NCBI GenBank assembly: GCA_026391675.1
Contig: JAPLDQ010000005.1
Location: 1 to 64,000, forward strand
Direction: 5' to 3'
Source: Bacteroidota bacterium
Lineage (GTDB): Bacteria > Bacteroidota > Bacteroidia > Bacteroidales > JACABE01
DNA: 64,000 bases
Shown piece after piece: positions 54,402-62,412 of this stretch (the first letter of the stretch is position 1; each line of letters starts with the position of its first letter). A program made the position numbers and the translations under genes. The notes under the pieces are model-generated. The model was not told the origin of the DNA. It saw only the letters and a list, made by a program, of their open reading frames with translations, and made no database searches.

Positions 54402-55446
54402 TACTTTCAGTTATCAACTTGTCATCACAATCTATATCAATAACGGATTTGCCAATTTCTGTCAGTAAGGTAAAATTCAGTCTTCCATTTTTATTTTTCT
54501 TATCTTGTTTAATTATATCTAATAAATAAGGGATTATTTGTGAATCAATAGGGTAGTGTATAAATAAAAAACGGATATATTTGTAAATTGAATTCGCCTG
54601 AATTTCGTTTAATCCATTCATTTTAACGGATATATAGGTTTCGCAAATAATACCTATTGCAACAGCTTCTCCATGTAATATTGGGCTTTTATCGTTTGAA
54701 AGAGAATAACTTTCAATTGCATGGGCTATAGTATGCCCGAAGTTTAAAATTTTCCTGATGTCTTTTTCATATGGATCGGCATTTACAATATTACTTTTTA
54801 CAAAAACAGCTCTTTTAATTATTTCAGTATTTTCAATAATTTTTTCGGGCAATGTTCTAATTATCAATTCCCAAAGTGCAGCATCCATTATTAAAGCATG
54901 TTTAATAATTTCGGCATATCCAACTATTAATTCTCTTTTTGGTAATGATTCTAAAAAAGATGGATCAATAAAAATTACTTCAGGGTCAGCAAAAACACCC
55001 AGTTGATTCTTGAAGCCTTTAAAATTAACGCCGGTTTTCCCTCCAATAGCTGCATCAACCATTGATAATAATGTTGTGGGAATATTAATATAATGTAATC
55101 CTCTTTTAAATAGATTGGCTATAAAACCTCCAAAATCGGTGATAACACCTCCGCCCAGATTTACAATTAAAGAGTTTCTGTCAAGATTTAAATGGGTAAA
55201 CATTTCCCATATTTCAATTGCTTTATGAATACTTTTACTGTTTTCGCCACTCTTTAATTCTACAACTTTGGCAGATCTGAAAGCTGTAATTTTCATTAAT
55301 TTTGGTAAACAGTGCCTGGAAGTATTTTCATCTGTTAAAATGATAACCTGTGAAAAAGCCTTGATAATCTGTTGAAAACGTTCAAAATCATCAACGTTGA
55401 TTTCACCCAAATATATAGGATAAGGTTCTTCGATAATTTTAATCAT
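54376..55446 (-). CDS. aroB: 3-dehydroquinate synthase
   Basis: AroB converts DAHP to 3-dehydroquinate using NAD and a divalent metal. The sequence shows the NAD-binding SGENSKSIHKA and NLGGGVITDFGGFIANLFKRG, PTTLLSMVDAAIGGKTGVNF, metal ligand Glu in GYAEIIKHALI, and LNFGHTIAHAIE with HGEAVAIG. I start it at the ATG at 55446 (356 residues), because a -7 box ends only 5 nt before the ATG at 55455, so that first ATG would be at the very 5' end of the mRNA. Leaderless use of 55455 is possible. Its stop overlaps aroA and the two make an aromatic-pathway operon. Confidence 0.95.
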   Translation of the reverse strand: MIKIIEEPYPIYLGEINVDDFERFQQIIKAFSQVIILTDENTSRHCLPKLMKITAFRSAKVVELKSGENSKSIHKAIEIWEMFTHLNLDRNSLIVNLGGGVITDFGGFIANLFKRGLHYINIPTTLLSMVDAAIGGKTGVNFKGFKNQLGVFADPEVIFIDPSFLESLPKRELIVGYAEIIKHALIMDAALWELIIRTLPEKIIENTEIIKRAVFVKSNIVNADPYEKDIRKILNFGHTIAHAIESYSLSNDKSPILHGEAVAIGIICETYISVKMNGLNEIQANSIYKYIRFLFIHYPIDSQIIPYLLDIIKQDKKNKNGRLNFTLLTEIGKSVIDIDCDDKLITESIEFYSKFR

Positions 55447-55460
55447 TCTTTCCATACAGA

Positions 55461-55468
55461 CAAAAGTA
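55461..55468 (-). promoter_or_regulatory. Bacteroidota -7 box of aroB-aroA
   Basis: The minus strand reads TACTTTTG, an exact TAnnTTTG match. Only 5 nt separate it from the ATG at 55455, which favours the second ATG at 55446 or a leaderless message. Confidence 0.6.
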
Positions 55469-55562
55469 AGTAAAAAATTAAAATTTTAAAACATATTGGA
55501 TGTTTAAATTGTTAATAAAAATATAATATTTCATTAATATTTAATTCTTTATATAAAATAAA

Positions 55563-56735
55563 ATGATAGAATCATTTAAAAATACAGAAATAGCATTTAA
55601 TTCTAAATCAGATAAAGACTTAAAAAGGGCTTATTTTTTGTTTAAAATAATTGAGAAACCCTGGGTTGTAAAATTTTGTGGAAACTTACTCAATTTTGCT
55701 ATAAAAACTAATCTCCCGGTAAGCTGGATACTGAAACCTACTATTTTTAAGCATTTTTGCGGAGGAGAAACTATCAATGAAAGTGAAAAAACATTAAATG
55801 ATTTAGCAAAAAGTAATATATTTTCAATATTGGATTACTCTGCTGAAGGTAATCAGAATGAAGCTGATTTTGACAAGGTCAGAAGTGAAATACTTAAAGT
55901 TATTGAAAAATCTAAAACAAACAGAAATATTCCTTTTGCTGTTTTTAAGGCTACCGGGCTGGCCCGTTTAGCATTGCTGGAAAAGATTAATGCTGGAAAG
56001 ACTTTAACTGATGATGAAAAATTTGAATTTAGCAGAGTAATTGACAGAATTGATAGTATTTGTAATGCTGGCTGTAATGCTAATACACCTGTATTGATTG
56101 ATGCTGAAGAAAGCTGGATACAGCAGCCCATAGATGATATTGTAAGTGACATGATGAAAAAATATAATACAAATGCTGCAATAGTCTACAATACCTTGCA
56201 AATGTACCGGCACGACAGGATAGAATTTTTACATAATACGATAGAAAATGCAAGGAAAGAGAAATATTTTATAGGATTAAAATTAGTAAGAGGAGCTTAT
56301 CTTGAGCAGGAAAATGAAAGAGCAGTACAAATGAGATATCCAACTCCGGTTCATAATAATAAAGATGCTACTGATACTGATTATGACAATGCCTTAACAA
56401 TATGTGTTGACAATGCCGATATCGTTTCAGTTTGTTCAGGAAGTCATAATGAAGATAGTAATGCACATCTGGTAAAATTAATAAATGAAAAGCAATTTAA
56501 GATTAACGATTCAAGGTTCTGGTTTGCTCAATTATTGGGTATGAGCGATCATATAAGTTATAATTTAGCTAAAGAAGGCTTTAATGTTGCAAAATACGTT
56601 CCCTACGGTCCTGTTAAAACAGTTATGCCCTATTTAATCAGACGTGCTCAGGAAAACACTTCAATTGCCGGCCAAACAGGCAGGGAATTAAGTTTAATCA
56701 AAGAAGAATTAAAAAGAAGAAAATTGAGTAAATAA
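55563..56735 (+). CDS. Proline dehydrogenase
   Basis: This FAD-dependent enzyme oxidises proline to pyrroline-5-carboxylate and passes electrons to quinone. The 390-residue single-domain form is the PutA-PRODH barrel: N-terminal helical region (about 1-85), AVFKATGLARLALLEKI, VLIDAEESWIQQPIDD, NTLQMYRHDRIEFL, GLKLVRGAYLEQENERA with substrate-binding Arg, and C-terminal AKYVPYGPVKTVMPYLIRRAQEN. There is no P5C dehydrogenase domain and no adjacent rocA/putA partner in the window. It stands at the head of the lipoprotein/C10 protease run but is probably separate from it. Confidence 0.95.
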   Translation: MIESFKNTEIAFNSKSDKDLKRAYFLFKIIEKPWVVKFCGNLLNFAIKTNLPVSWILKPTIFKHFCGGETINESEKTLNDLAKSNIFSILDYSAEGNQNEADFDKVRSEILKVIEKSKTNRNIPFAVFKATGLARLALLEKINAGKTLTDDEKFEFSRVIDRIDSICNAGCNANTPVLIDAEESWIQQPIDDIVSDMMKKYNTNAAIVYNTLQMYRHDRIEFLHNTIENARKEKYFIGLKLVRGAYLEQENERAVQMRYPTPVHNNKDATDTDYDNALTICVDNADIVSVCSGSHNEDSNAHLVKLINEKQFKINDSRFWFAQLLGMSDHISYNLAKEGFNVAKYVPYGPVKTVMPYLIRRAQENTSIAGQTGRELSLIKEELKRRKLSK

Positions 56736-56804
56736 TCATATATTTATGTCTGTTATTCTATAATTTTTGTAATTTTACAGTGTAAAAAATAATCTGTAAA
56801 ATCT

Positions 56805-57329
56805 ATGAAAAAACAAAGCCTAATTATCTTATTATCAGTAATTTCAGTAATTTATTTGAGCGCATGCAAATGTCATAAAAGTATTGAAAAACAAAATACT
56901 GTCAATACAACAAATACGCAGGAAGCCACAAAAGTTATTGCAGCAGTAATTATTTATAAAACAAATGCTGATTTTTATAATAATGTTCCTGTTATGTTAT
57001 CAGATGATAAAACAGATATTATTTCTTATCCCGATATTACTGATGTTTATTATAATGGTAAATTAGCTTATCCGACTAAATTGGAAAATGGATATTTGCT
57101 CGACAATAGAGGTGTTAGTAAAAATACAGCTTTCCTTAAATATACTTATGACGAATATAGCAAATTACCTGCTACACCAACAAAAGACGAATTATTAAAA
57201 ATGATAATCAGTAAGAATGCAATTACTGAATTATACAGATGTAATAAACTTCCTAAAAATAATATTTCTCAACTTAACGATGCTATTAGAAAAGGATTAC
57301 CTGGTATTTGCGAAAATTTAATTAAATAA
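56805..57329 (+). CDS. Lipoprotein of unknown function
   Basis: The 174-residue protein has a lipoprotein signal (lipobox YLSAC, lipidated C21) followed by a Thr/Asn-rich linker and a compact domain with VPVMLSDDKTDIISYPDI and GYLLDNRGVSKNTAFLKYTYDEYSKLP. A similar sequence occurs as hypothetical lipoproteins in many Bacteroidota. The region NAITELYRCNKL and LPGIC contains two conserved-looking cysteines. It precedes a C10 protease gene by 26 nt and may be part of that operon. I cannot assign a function. Confidence 0.75.
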   Translation: MKKQSLIILLSVISVIYLSACKCHKSIEKQNTVNTTNTQEATKVIAAVIIYKTNADFYNNVPVMLSDDKTDIISYPDITDVYYNGKLAYPTKLENGYLLDNRGVSKNTAFLKYTYDEYSKLPATPTKDELLKMIISKNAITELYRCNKLPKNNISQLNDAIRKGLPGICENLIK

Positions 57330-57355
57330 TTAATAATCAAATAAATAAATTTAAA

Positions 57356-58774
57356 ATGAAGAGAAAAATCACATTTTTTGCTTCGCTGTTTACAGCAATG
57401 TTCTTGTTCTGTCAGGTTTCATTTGCTGAAATAGTAAGCGTTGAAAAAGCAGCTTTAGTTGCAAAGAATTTATATTATGAACGATTAAATCTGGTAAAAG
57501 AAAATGTTTCGTATCAGAGTATAAAGTTTGAAAATGCAATAATTGTTTCCAACAGTTCACTGCCAATGTATTATGTGTTTAATACAGCTTCTGAATCAGG
57601 TTTTGTTGTAATATCAGCTGAAAGCAATGCTTTTCCTGTATTAGCTTACTCATTTGAAAGCAAATTTGATGTTAACAGTCTGAATGAATCTGTTGCAGAA
57701 TATATGGAGAATTTTGTTAAAGAAATCATTGCAATCAGAGAAAAAAACTTAACTGCAGATGAAGAAACTGTTAATGCATGGAATAAATACAGTGCAACGC
57801 TACCAATAAAATCAGGAAGCAATATCACTCAGGTTGGTCCATTGACTAAAACAACATGGAATCAGGACTGTTTCTACAATACACAGGTTCCTTCAGCATC
57901 CGGAGGTCCTTGCAACCATGCTTATACAGGTTGTGTTGCTACTGCCATGGCACAGATCATGAAGTACTGGTCATTCCCGTCAACAGGAGCTGGTTCAAGT
58001 ACCACTACTCCGGTTATAAATTTTGCCTCACAAACATACAACTGGAATGCTATGCCATTAAACTTAACAGCTGAAAACACCGAAGTTGCTAAAGTAATGT
58101 ATCATGCCGGTATGGCTGTTAATATGAGTTATTCTGCTGGTGGTTCAAGTGCATCTACACAACAGGCCGCACAGGAATTGATGGATCATTTCAAATTTTC
58201 ATCCAGTGCACATTTTGAATACAGAACACCCTATTCTAATCCTGCATGGCACATATTAATACGTTCAAGTTTAATTGATTCAAAACCTGTAATGTACAGA
58301 GGTGAAGGTACGTCAGGTGGTCATTCATTTATACTGGATGGGTTTCAATACCCAGAACATTACCATATTAACTGGGGATGGGGAGGAAGCAATAATGGTT
58401 ATTTTTATATAGATAATTTAAATTCCGGTAATGGCACTTTTAATACAAATCAAGGTGCAATTATTAATCTCTATCCTTCTACTATGTCAGGAAATCCATT
58501 ATCTATCAATGAAAATACTTTGTCAAATGATTTAAGAATTTCTCCAAACCCTAATAACGGAAAATTTGTTTTAACTTTAAATAATATAAATAAAGGTGAA
58601 TTTACCATCACTGTTATGGATATTACTTCAAGAGTTGTAATGAAAAAGAATATTGTAAAAAATTATAGTATAATTTCTGAAGAAATAGCATTAGCTGAAT
58701 TAAACAATGGTTTGTATTTTATAGCTGTTGAAGGGAATCAATATAAATCGGTAAGTAAATTTATTGTTAAATAA
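57356..58774 (+). CDS. C10 family cysteine protease (streptopain-like), T9SS-exported, first copy
   Basis: The 472-residue secreted papain-like protease has a signal peptide (1-24) and a Spi/PepSY-type propeptide (about 25-155) that should keep it inactive until cleaved. The catalytic domain has nucleophile C193 in TGCVATAMAQIMKYW, H323 in GGHSFILDG, and a late NWGWGGSNNGYF segment, as in streptopain. The last 80 residues carry a T9SS type A sorting signal (LRISPNPNNGKF to GLYFIAVEGNQ). It is part of a lipoprotein-C10-lipoprotein-C10 run with short gaps and so is probably co-expressed with its neighbours. Confidence 0.93.
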   Translation: MKRKITFFASLFTAMFLFCQVSFAEIVSVEKAALVAKNLYYERLNLVKENVSYQSIKFENAIIVSNSSLPMYYVFNTASESGFVVISAESNAFPVLAYSFESKFDVNSLNESVAEYMENFVKEIIAIREKNLTADEETVNAWNKYSATLPIKSGSNITQVGPLTKTTWNQDCFYNTQVPSASGGPCNHAYTGCVATAMAQIMKYWSFPSTGAGSSTTTPVINFASQTYNWNAMPLNLTAENTEVAKVMYHAGMAVNMSYSAGGSSASTQQAAQELMDHFKFSSSAHFEYRTPYSNPAWHILIRSSLIDSKPVMYRGEGTSGGHSFILDGFQYPEHYHINWGWGGSNNGYFYIDNLNSGNGTFNTNQGAIINLYPSTMSGNPLSINENTLSNDLRISPNPNNGKFVLTLNNINKGEFTITVMDITSRVVMKKNIVKNYSIISEEIALAELNNGLYFIAVEGNQYKSVSKFIVK

Positions 58775-58791
58775 TTAAAAATCAAGACAAG

Positions 58792-59214
58792 ATGAAAAAG
58801 ATATTAACTTTAGCAATAATTATTGGATTTGTATTCACATTCAGCAATTGTAAAAAAGATGATTCAACTACTACCACAACCCCTTCTAAACCTTCATCTA
58901 CAGGTATTTCAGTAACAATTACCAAATTAGCAAGTGAAACAGGTGTTGTTCCATGTAATGGTTTATCGGTTGAATTACATTCAAACTCTACCTATACAGA
59001 AAAAAAATATAGTACAACATCTGCTGGAAATACAGCATTGGGCACTGCATCATTTGCTAACGTTCCAAATGGCAAATATTATTTAATTGCATGGAAAGAT
59101 CTGGATGCAAGCGGTTCAAAAACTGTAGGTGACTATTTTGGATTTCTGGAAACTCCTGCAATTCTGGATGGTACATCAAAGGCATATTCGCTTCAAATGT
59201 ATATCCTTAAATAA
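58792..59214 (+). CDS. Small lipoprotein between two C10 proteases
   Basis: The 140-residue protein has a lipoprotein signal (lipobox FSNC, C20), a Thr/Ser/Pro linker, and a single beta-sandwich-like domain (about 37-140) with the pattern TGISVTITKLASETG, then ASFANVPNGKYYLIAWKDLDASGSKTVGDYFGF. This resembles prealbumin-like/SD-repeat folds that often bind calcium at Asp-rich DLDASGSKTVGDY loops. It is 17 nt after one protease gene and 9 nt before the next, so it is clearly in their operon. A role as a protease inhibitor or surface anchor is a hypothesis only. Confidence 0.8.
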   Translation: MKKILTLAIIIGFVFTFSNCKKDDSTTTTTPSKPSSTGISVTITKLASETGVVPCNGLSVELHSNSTYTEKKYSTTSAGNTALGTASFANVPNGKYYLIAWKDLDASGSKTVGDYFGFLETPAILDGTSKAYSLQMYILK

Positions 59215-59223
59215 AATATTAAG

Positions 59224-60663
59224 ATGAAAAAAAATATTTTTCTTTTCATATTTCTTCTTTTAGATATTGTTTCTTTTGCCGCAATTGTACCTATTGAAAC
59301 TGCCCGAAAAGTAGCCGTTAATTTTTATTATGAAAGGGTGAACATTGACAAAGCTGTTTCAAAAGCTGCGGTTGTTATTACAAAGGAATTTGCTGAAATA
59401 CAAAACAATACATCTGTTTGTTATATCTTTAATATTGGAAATGATAACGGATTTGTAATTGTCTCAGCAGAAAGCAATACTATTCCGGTATTGGCTTATT
59501 CTTTTGAAAAGAATTATTATAAGGAAAATATTTCTCCTGCTTTTAACTGGCTTCTTACTTCTTACGAAAATGAGATTATTGCTACAAGGTCAAAGAATCT
59601 GCAGGCAACTGATGAAATCAATAATTTATGGTTAAAATACAGTTGTAATTCATTTAAAAGTACAACTGCTATTAATGCTGTATCTCCTTTGTTGGGTGCC
59701 ATCATATGGGATCAGGGATGCTTTTACAACGATTCTGTTCCTGCTGATGTTGATCCATCATACTGTAACCATAACCCTACAGGTTGTGTGGCAACTGCAA
59801 TGGCAATGATAATGAAGTATAATGCCTGGCCTGCTCAGGGGCAGGGTGCTCATGCGTATAATCATTCTACTTCTAATGGATTTACGAATAATTATGGCAT
59901 TTTAAGTGCAAATTTTGCTACTACCTATAACTGGGCTTCAATGCCCAATGATGTTACAATTGCAAATGCTCAGGTAGCAAAAATAATGAGACATTGCGGA
60001 ACTGCGGTTGAAATGGATTATGATATCAATGGTTCGGGTGCCTATGTCGGACCCTATTCCGGTTATACCGGCCCTACAGCTCAAAGTGCTTTTGTTAGTT
60101 ATTTTAAATATCCAACTGCTGTGTATTACCAGAAAGTTGGTTTTACAGATGCTGATTGGAAAACCAAAATAAAAAATGACATTGATGCTTCTCTTCCTAT
60201 TTTATATGGAGGTGATGGTCCGGACGGCGGACATGCATTTGTTTTGGATGGTTATGCAGGTGCCGGTAATGATTACTTCCATTTTAACTTTGGGTGGGGA
60301 GGAAGCAATAATGGATATTTTTATGTAACAAGCATTAATTCCGGGAATGGCGATTTTACCAATAATCAGGAAGGTGTATTTAGTATAAGTAAGCCAACAG
60401 GAATTGATGAAGCTAAAGCAAGTATTGATTTTGATATTTATCCTAATCCAAATAATGGTCTTTTTACTTTTAACTTCCCAGCATTTCAGAATACAAAAAA
60501 TAAACTGGAAATATATAACCTGATTGGTGAAAAGGTATTGGAAACAGCTATTTCCAAAGAAATTACCACTTTCAATTTGTCTTCACTTTCAAAAGGCATG
60601 TATTATTTAAAGTTTAGCGCCTCAAATTCTACAATTACAAAGAAAATAACGATACTTAAATAA
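59224..60663 (+). CDS. C10 family cysteine protease (streptopain-like), T9SS-exported, second copy
   Basis: The 479-residue protein is a paralogue of the gene at 57356 with the same layout: signal peptide (about 1-19), propeptide that starts IVPIETARKVAVNFYYERV, C10 catalytic domain with C188 in TGCVATAMAMIMKYN and H337 in GGHAFVLDG, the FGWGGSNNGYF segment, and a T9SS type A domain (FDIYPNPNNGLF to GMYYLKFSAS). It has an insertion of about 20 residues in the middle of the catalytic domain (AYVGPYSGYTGPTAQ) relative to the first copy. A terminator ends the operon. Confidence 0.93.
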   Translation: MKKNIFLFIFLLLDIVSFAAIVPIETARKVAVNFYYERVNIDKAVSKAAVVITKEFAEIQNNTSVCYIFNIGNDNGFVIVSAESNTIPVLAYSFEKNYYKENISPAFNWLLTSYENEIIATRSKNLQATDEINNLWLKYSCNSFKSTTAINAVSPLLGAIIWDQGCFYNDSVPADVDPSYCNHNPTGCVATAMAMIMKYNAWPAQGQGAHAYNHSTSNGFTNNYGILSANFATTYNWASMPNDVTIANAQVAKIMRHCGTAVEMDYDINGSGAYVGPYSGYTGPTAQSAFVSYFKYPTAVYYQKVGFTDADWKTKIKNDIDASLPILYGGDGPDGGHAFVLDGYAGAGNDYFHFNFGWGGSNNGYFYVTSINSGNGDFTNNQEGVFSISKPTGIDEAKASIDFDIYPNPNNGLFTFNFPAFQNTKNKLEIYNLIGEKVLETAISKEITTFNLSSLSKGMYYLKFSASNSTITKKITILK

Positions 60664-60682
60664 GCTTTTAATATAATAATTT

Positions 60683-60716
60683 AAAAGCCTTTATTCATTT
60701 GAGTAAAGGCTTTTTT
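60683..60716. terminator. Bidirectional terminator between the C10 operon and ald
   Basis: The arms AAAAGCCTTTA (60683-60693) and TAAAGGCTTTT (60704-60714) with T-tract serve the plus operon; the A-tract on the other side serves ald. Confidence 0.88.
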
Positions 60717-60718
60717 GT

Positions 60719-61936
60719 TTATCGTAATGCTGCCATCAGTAAATCTATATCCTGAAAAGGCAATTGATGAGTATCAGCTATATATTTATTAGTTATTGTA
60801 CCATTGTATAAGTAAACGCCCTGACGTACTCCATGATCAGATTTCAGCATACTTTCAACACCACCTGCTTCGCTGATATTCAGAATAATTGGTGCCAGGC
60901 AGTTACTTAATGCATAGGAAGCTGTTTGTGGAAATTTTGAAGATATATTATGAACGCAATAATGTGTAACTCCGTGTTTTACAAAAACAGGATTTTCGTG
61001 TGAAGTAACTTCAGATGTTTCTACACAACCACCCTGATCGATACTTACATCTATAATTACAGCACCCTGTTTCATTTGCTGAACCATATCTTCACTGATT
61101 ATACAAGGCGTTCTTCCGTTATTGGAATGAATGGCGCATATTACAACATGAGCTGTCTTTAATGCTTTTAGCAGCACTTTAGGCTGAATAATAGAAGTAA
61201 ATATTCTTTCATTTAAATTATTTTGTAATCTGCGGAGTTTATATATAGAATTATCAAATACTTTAACAAATGACCCTAATCCAAGTGCAGCCCTGGTGGC
61301 ATTTTCGCCCACTGTTCCGGCTCCGATTATCACAACTTCTGTGGGCGTAATGCCTGATATACCTCCTAACATTATACCTTTGCCGTATTTAGTATTGCTA
61401 AGGTATTCTGAAGCAATAAGCACAACTGCATTTCCTGCTATTTCACTGAGTGAACGGGTTACAGGATATGTGTTGGTTTTATCTTTTATATATTCAAAGG
61501 CAATAGCAGTAACTCTTTTCGAAGAAAGGTCCTTGAAATAGGCTTTGTCCCTGTTGGCAATATTTAAGGCTGAAATTATAGTCTGACGGGATTTTAATAA
61601 ATCCATTTCGGCATTATCCAGTGGTGCTACTTTAAGTATGATATCTGCTTTAAAAACTTCTTCGTGGCTGTATACAATAGTGGCTCCTGCTTCAGTATAT
61701 TCAGTGTTTTCAAATTGAGCTGAATTACCGGCTTCATTTTCAATAATTACTTTATGACCGTTGGTAACAAGCAGATTTACAGCTTCAGGAACTAATGCAA
61801 CACGGTTTTCAGTTTTTAAAATTTCTTTTGGAATACCTATTGTCAATACGGTTTGCTGCCTTTTTACTTCAAGCATTTCTTCCTGAGGTAAGATGCCATC
61901 AGCATATTTAATAAATGTGCTTTGTTTTGTATCCAT
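60719..61936 (-). CDS. ald: Alanine dehydrogenase
   Basis: Ald interconverts alanine and pyruvate with NAD in the cytoplasm. The 405-residue protein has an AlaDh/PNT N-terminal domain (IGIPKEILKTENRVALVPEAVNLL) and a Rossmann domain with VIIGAGTVGENATRAALGLGSFVKVFD. VICAIHSNNGRTPC and DVSIDQGGCVETS follow near the active site. An N-terminal extension of about 30 residues (MDTKQSTFIKYADG) precedes the usual start and is common in the Bacteroidota form. No signal peptide. tsaE lies upstream with a 100-nt gap that contains the remnant tsaE C terminus. Confidence 0.94.
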   Translation of the reverse strand: MDTKQSTFIKYADGILPQEEMLEVKRQQTVLTIGIPKEILKTENRVALVPEAVNLLVTNGHKVIIENEAGNSAQFENTEYTEAGATIVYSHEEVFKADIILKVAPLDNAEMDLLKSRQTIISALNIANRDKAYFKDLSSKRVTAIAFEYIKDKTNTYPVTRSLSEIAGNAVVLIASEYLSNTKYGKGIMLGGISGITPTEVVIIGAGTVGENATRAALGLGSFVKVFDNSIYKLRRLQNNLNERIFTSIIQPKVLLKALKTAHVVICAIHSNNGRTPCIISEDMVQQMKQGAVIIDVSIDQGGCVETSEVTSHENPVFVKHGVTHYCVHNISSKFPQTASYALSNCLAPIILNISEAGGVESMLKSDHGVRQGVYLYNGTITNKYIADTHQLPFQDIDLLMAALR

Positions 61937-62036
61937 GATTTCAATATTTTTCGCAACTAATTATTCTGCTTCCGTCAGTTTCATTTTCTTTTATCTCAAT
62001 CTTTACGAAATTTTGAGGTAAAAGTTCTGCTATTTT

Positions 62037-62369
62037 TTAAGGCAATTCAATAAAACAGTAATTTCCGCTGAAGAAATAATCCTCATAACCAATATCATAG
62101 GCTTCTTTGGTGTTTTTTATCCGGTAAAAGTCAAAATGAAACACACTTTCATCTTCAGCAGTATGGTATTCATTAACAATGGCAAAGGTTGGACTGCAAA
62201 CAATATCATCAACATTTAAATAATGACAGATTTCCTTAATCAAAGTAGTTTTGCCAACACCCATATTGCCAAAAAAGGCAAAAATCCTTTCTTCTTTATA
62301 AAAACATATAATCTCTTCAGCTAGTTGTGCAAGCTGGTTTTGAGTAATTTTTTGAAAATTCAGACTCAT
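62037..62369 (-). CDS. tsaE: TsaE, tRNA threonylcarbamoyladenosine ATPase subunit, ended by an in-frame stop
   Basis: TsaE is the ATPase partner of TsaB/TsaD in making t6A37 of ANN-decoding tRNAs. The open frame gives 110 residues with Walker A GNMGVGKTT (34-42), VCSPTFAIVNEYHT, and FHFDFYRI, ending CFIELP. In family members the C-terminal motif continues IEWPEKI. Here a TAA sits exactly where the glutamate codon should be. The same frame continues after it for 32 more codons (to a stop at 61941-61943), starting KIAELLPQNFVKIEI, which is family-like. A -7 box upstream suggests the gene is expressed. This is either a true truncation, readthrough, or an error at one base. Confidence 0.85.
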   Translation of the reverse strand: MSLNFQKITQNQLAQLAEEIICFYKEERIFAFFGNMGVGKTTLIKEICHYLNVDDIVCSPTFAIVNEYHTAEDESVFHFDFYRIKNTKEAYDIGYEDYFFSGNYCFIELP

Positions 62370-62390
62370 TTCTCTTCTTAAGTATTGCTA

Positions 62391-62398
62391 CAAAAGTA
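62391..62398 (-). promoter_or_regulatory. Bacteroidota -7 box of tsaE
   Basis: The minus strand reads TACTTTTG, an exact TAnnTTTG match 21 nt before the ATG at 62369, in the short gap after porX. Confidence 0.6.
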
Positions 62399-62412
62399 CG
62401 AAATTTAAAAGA

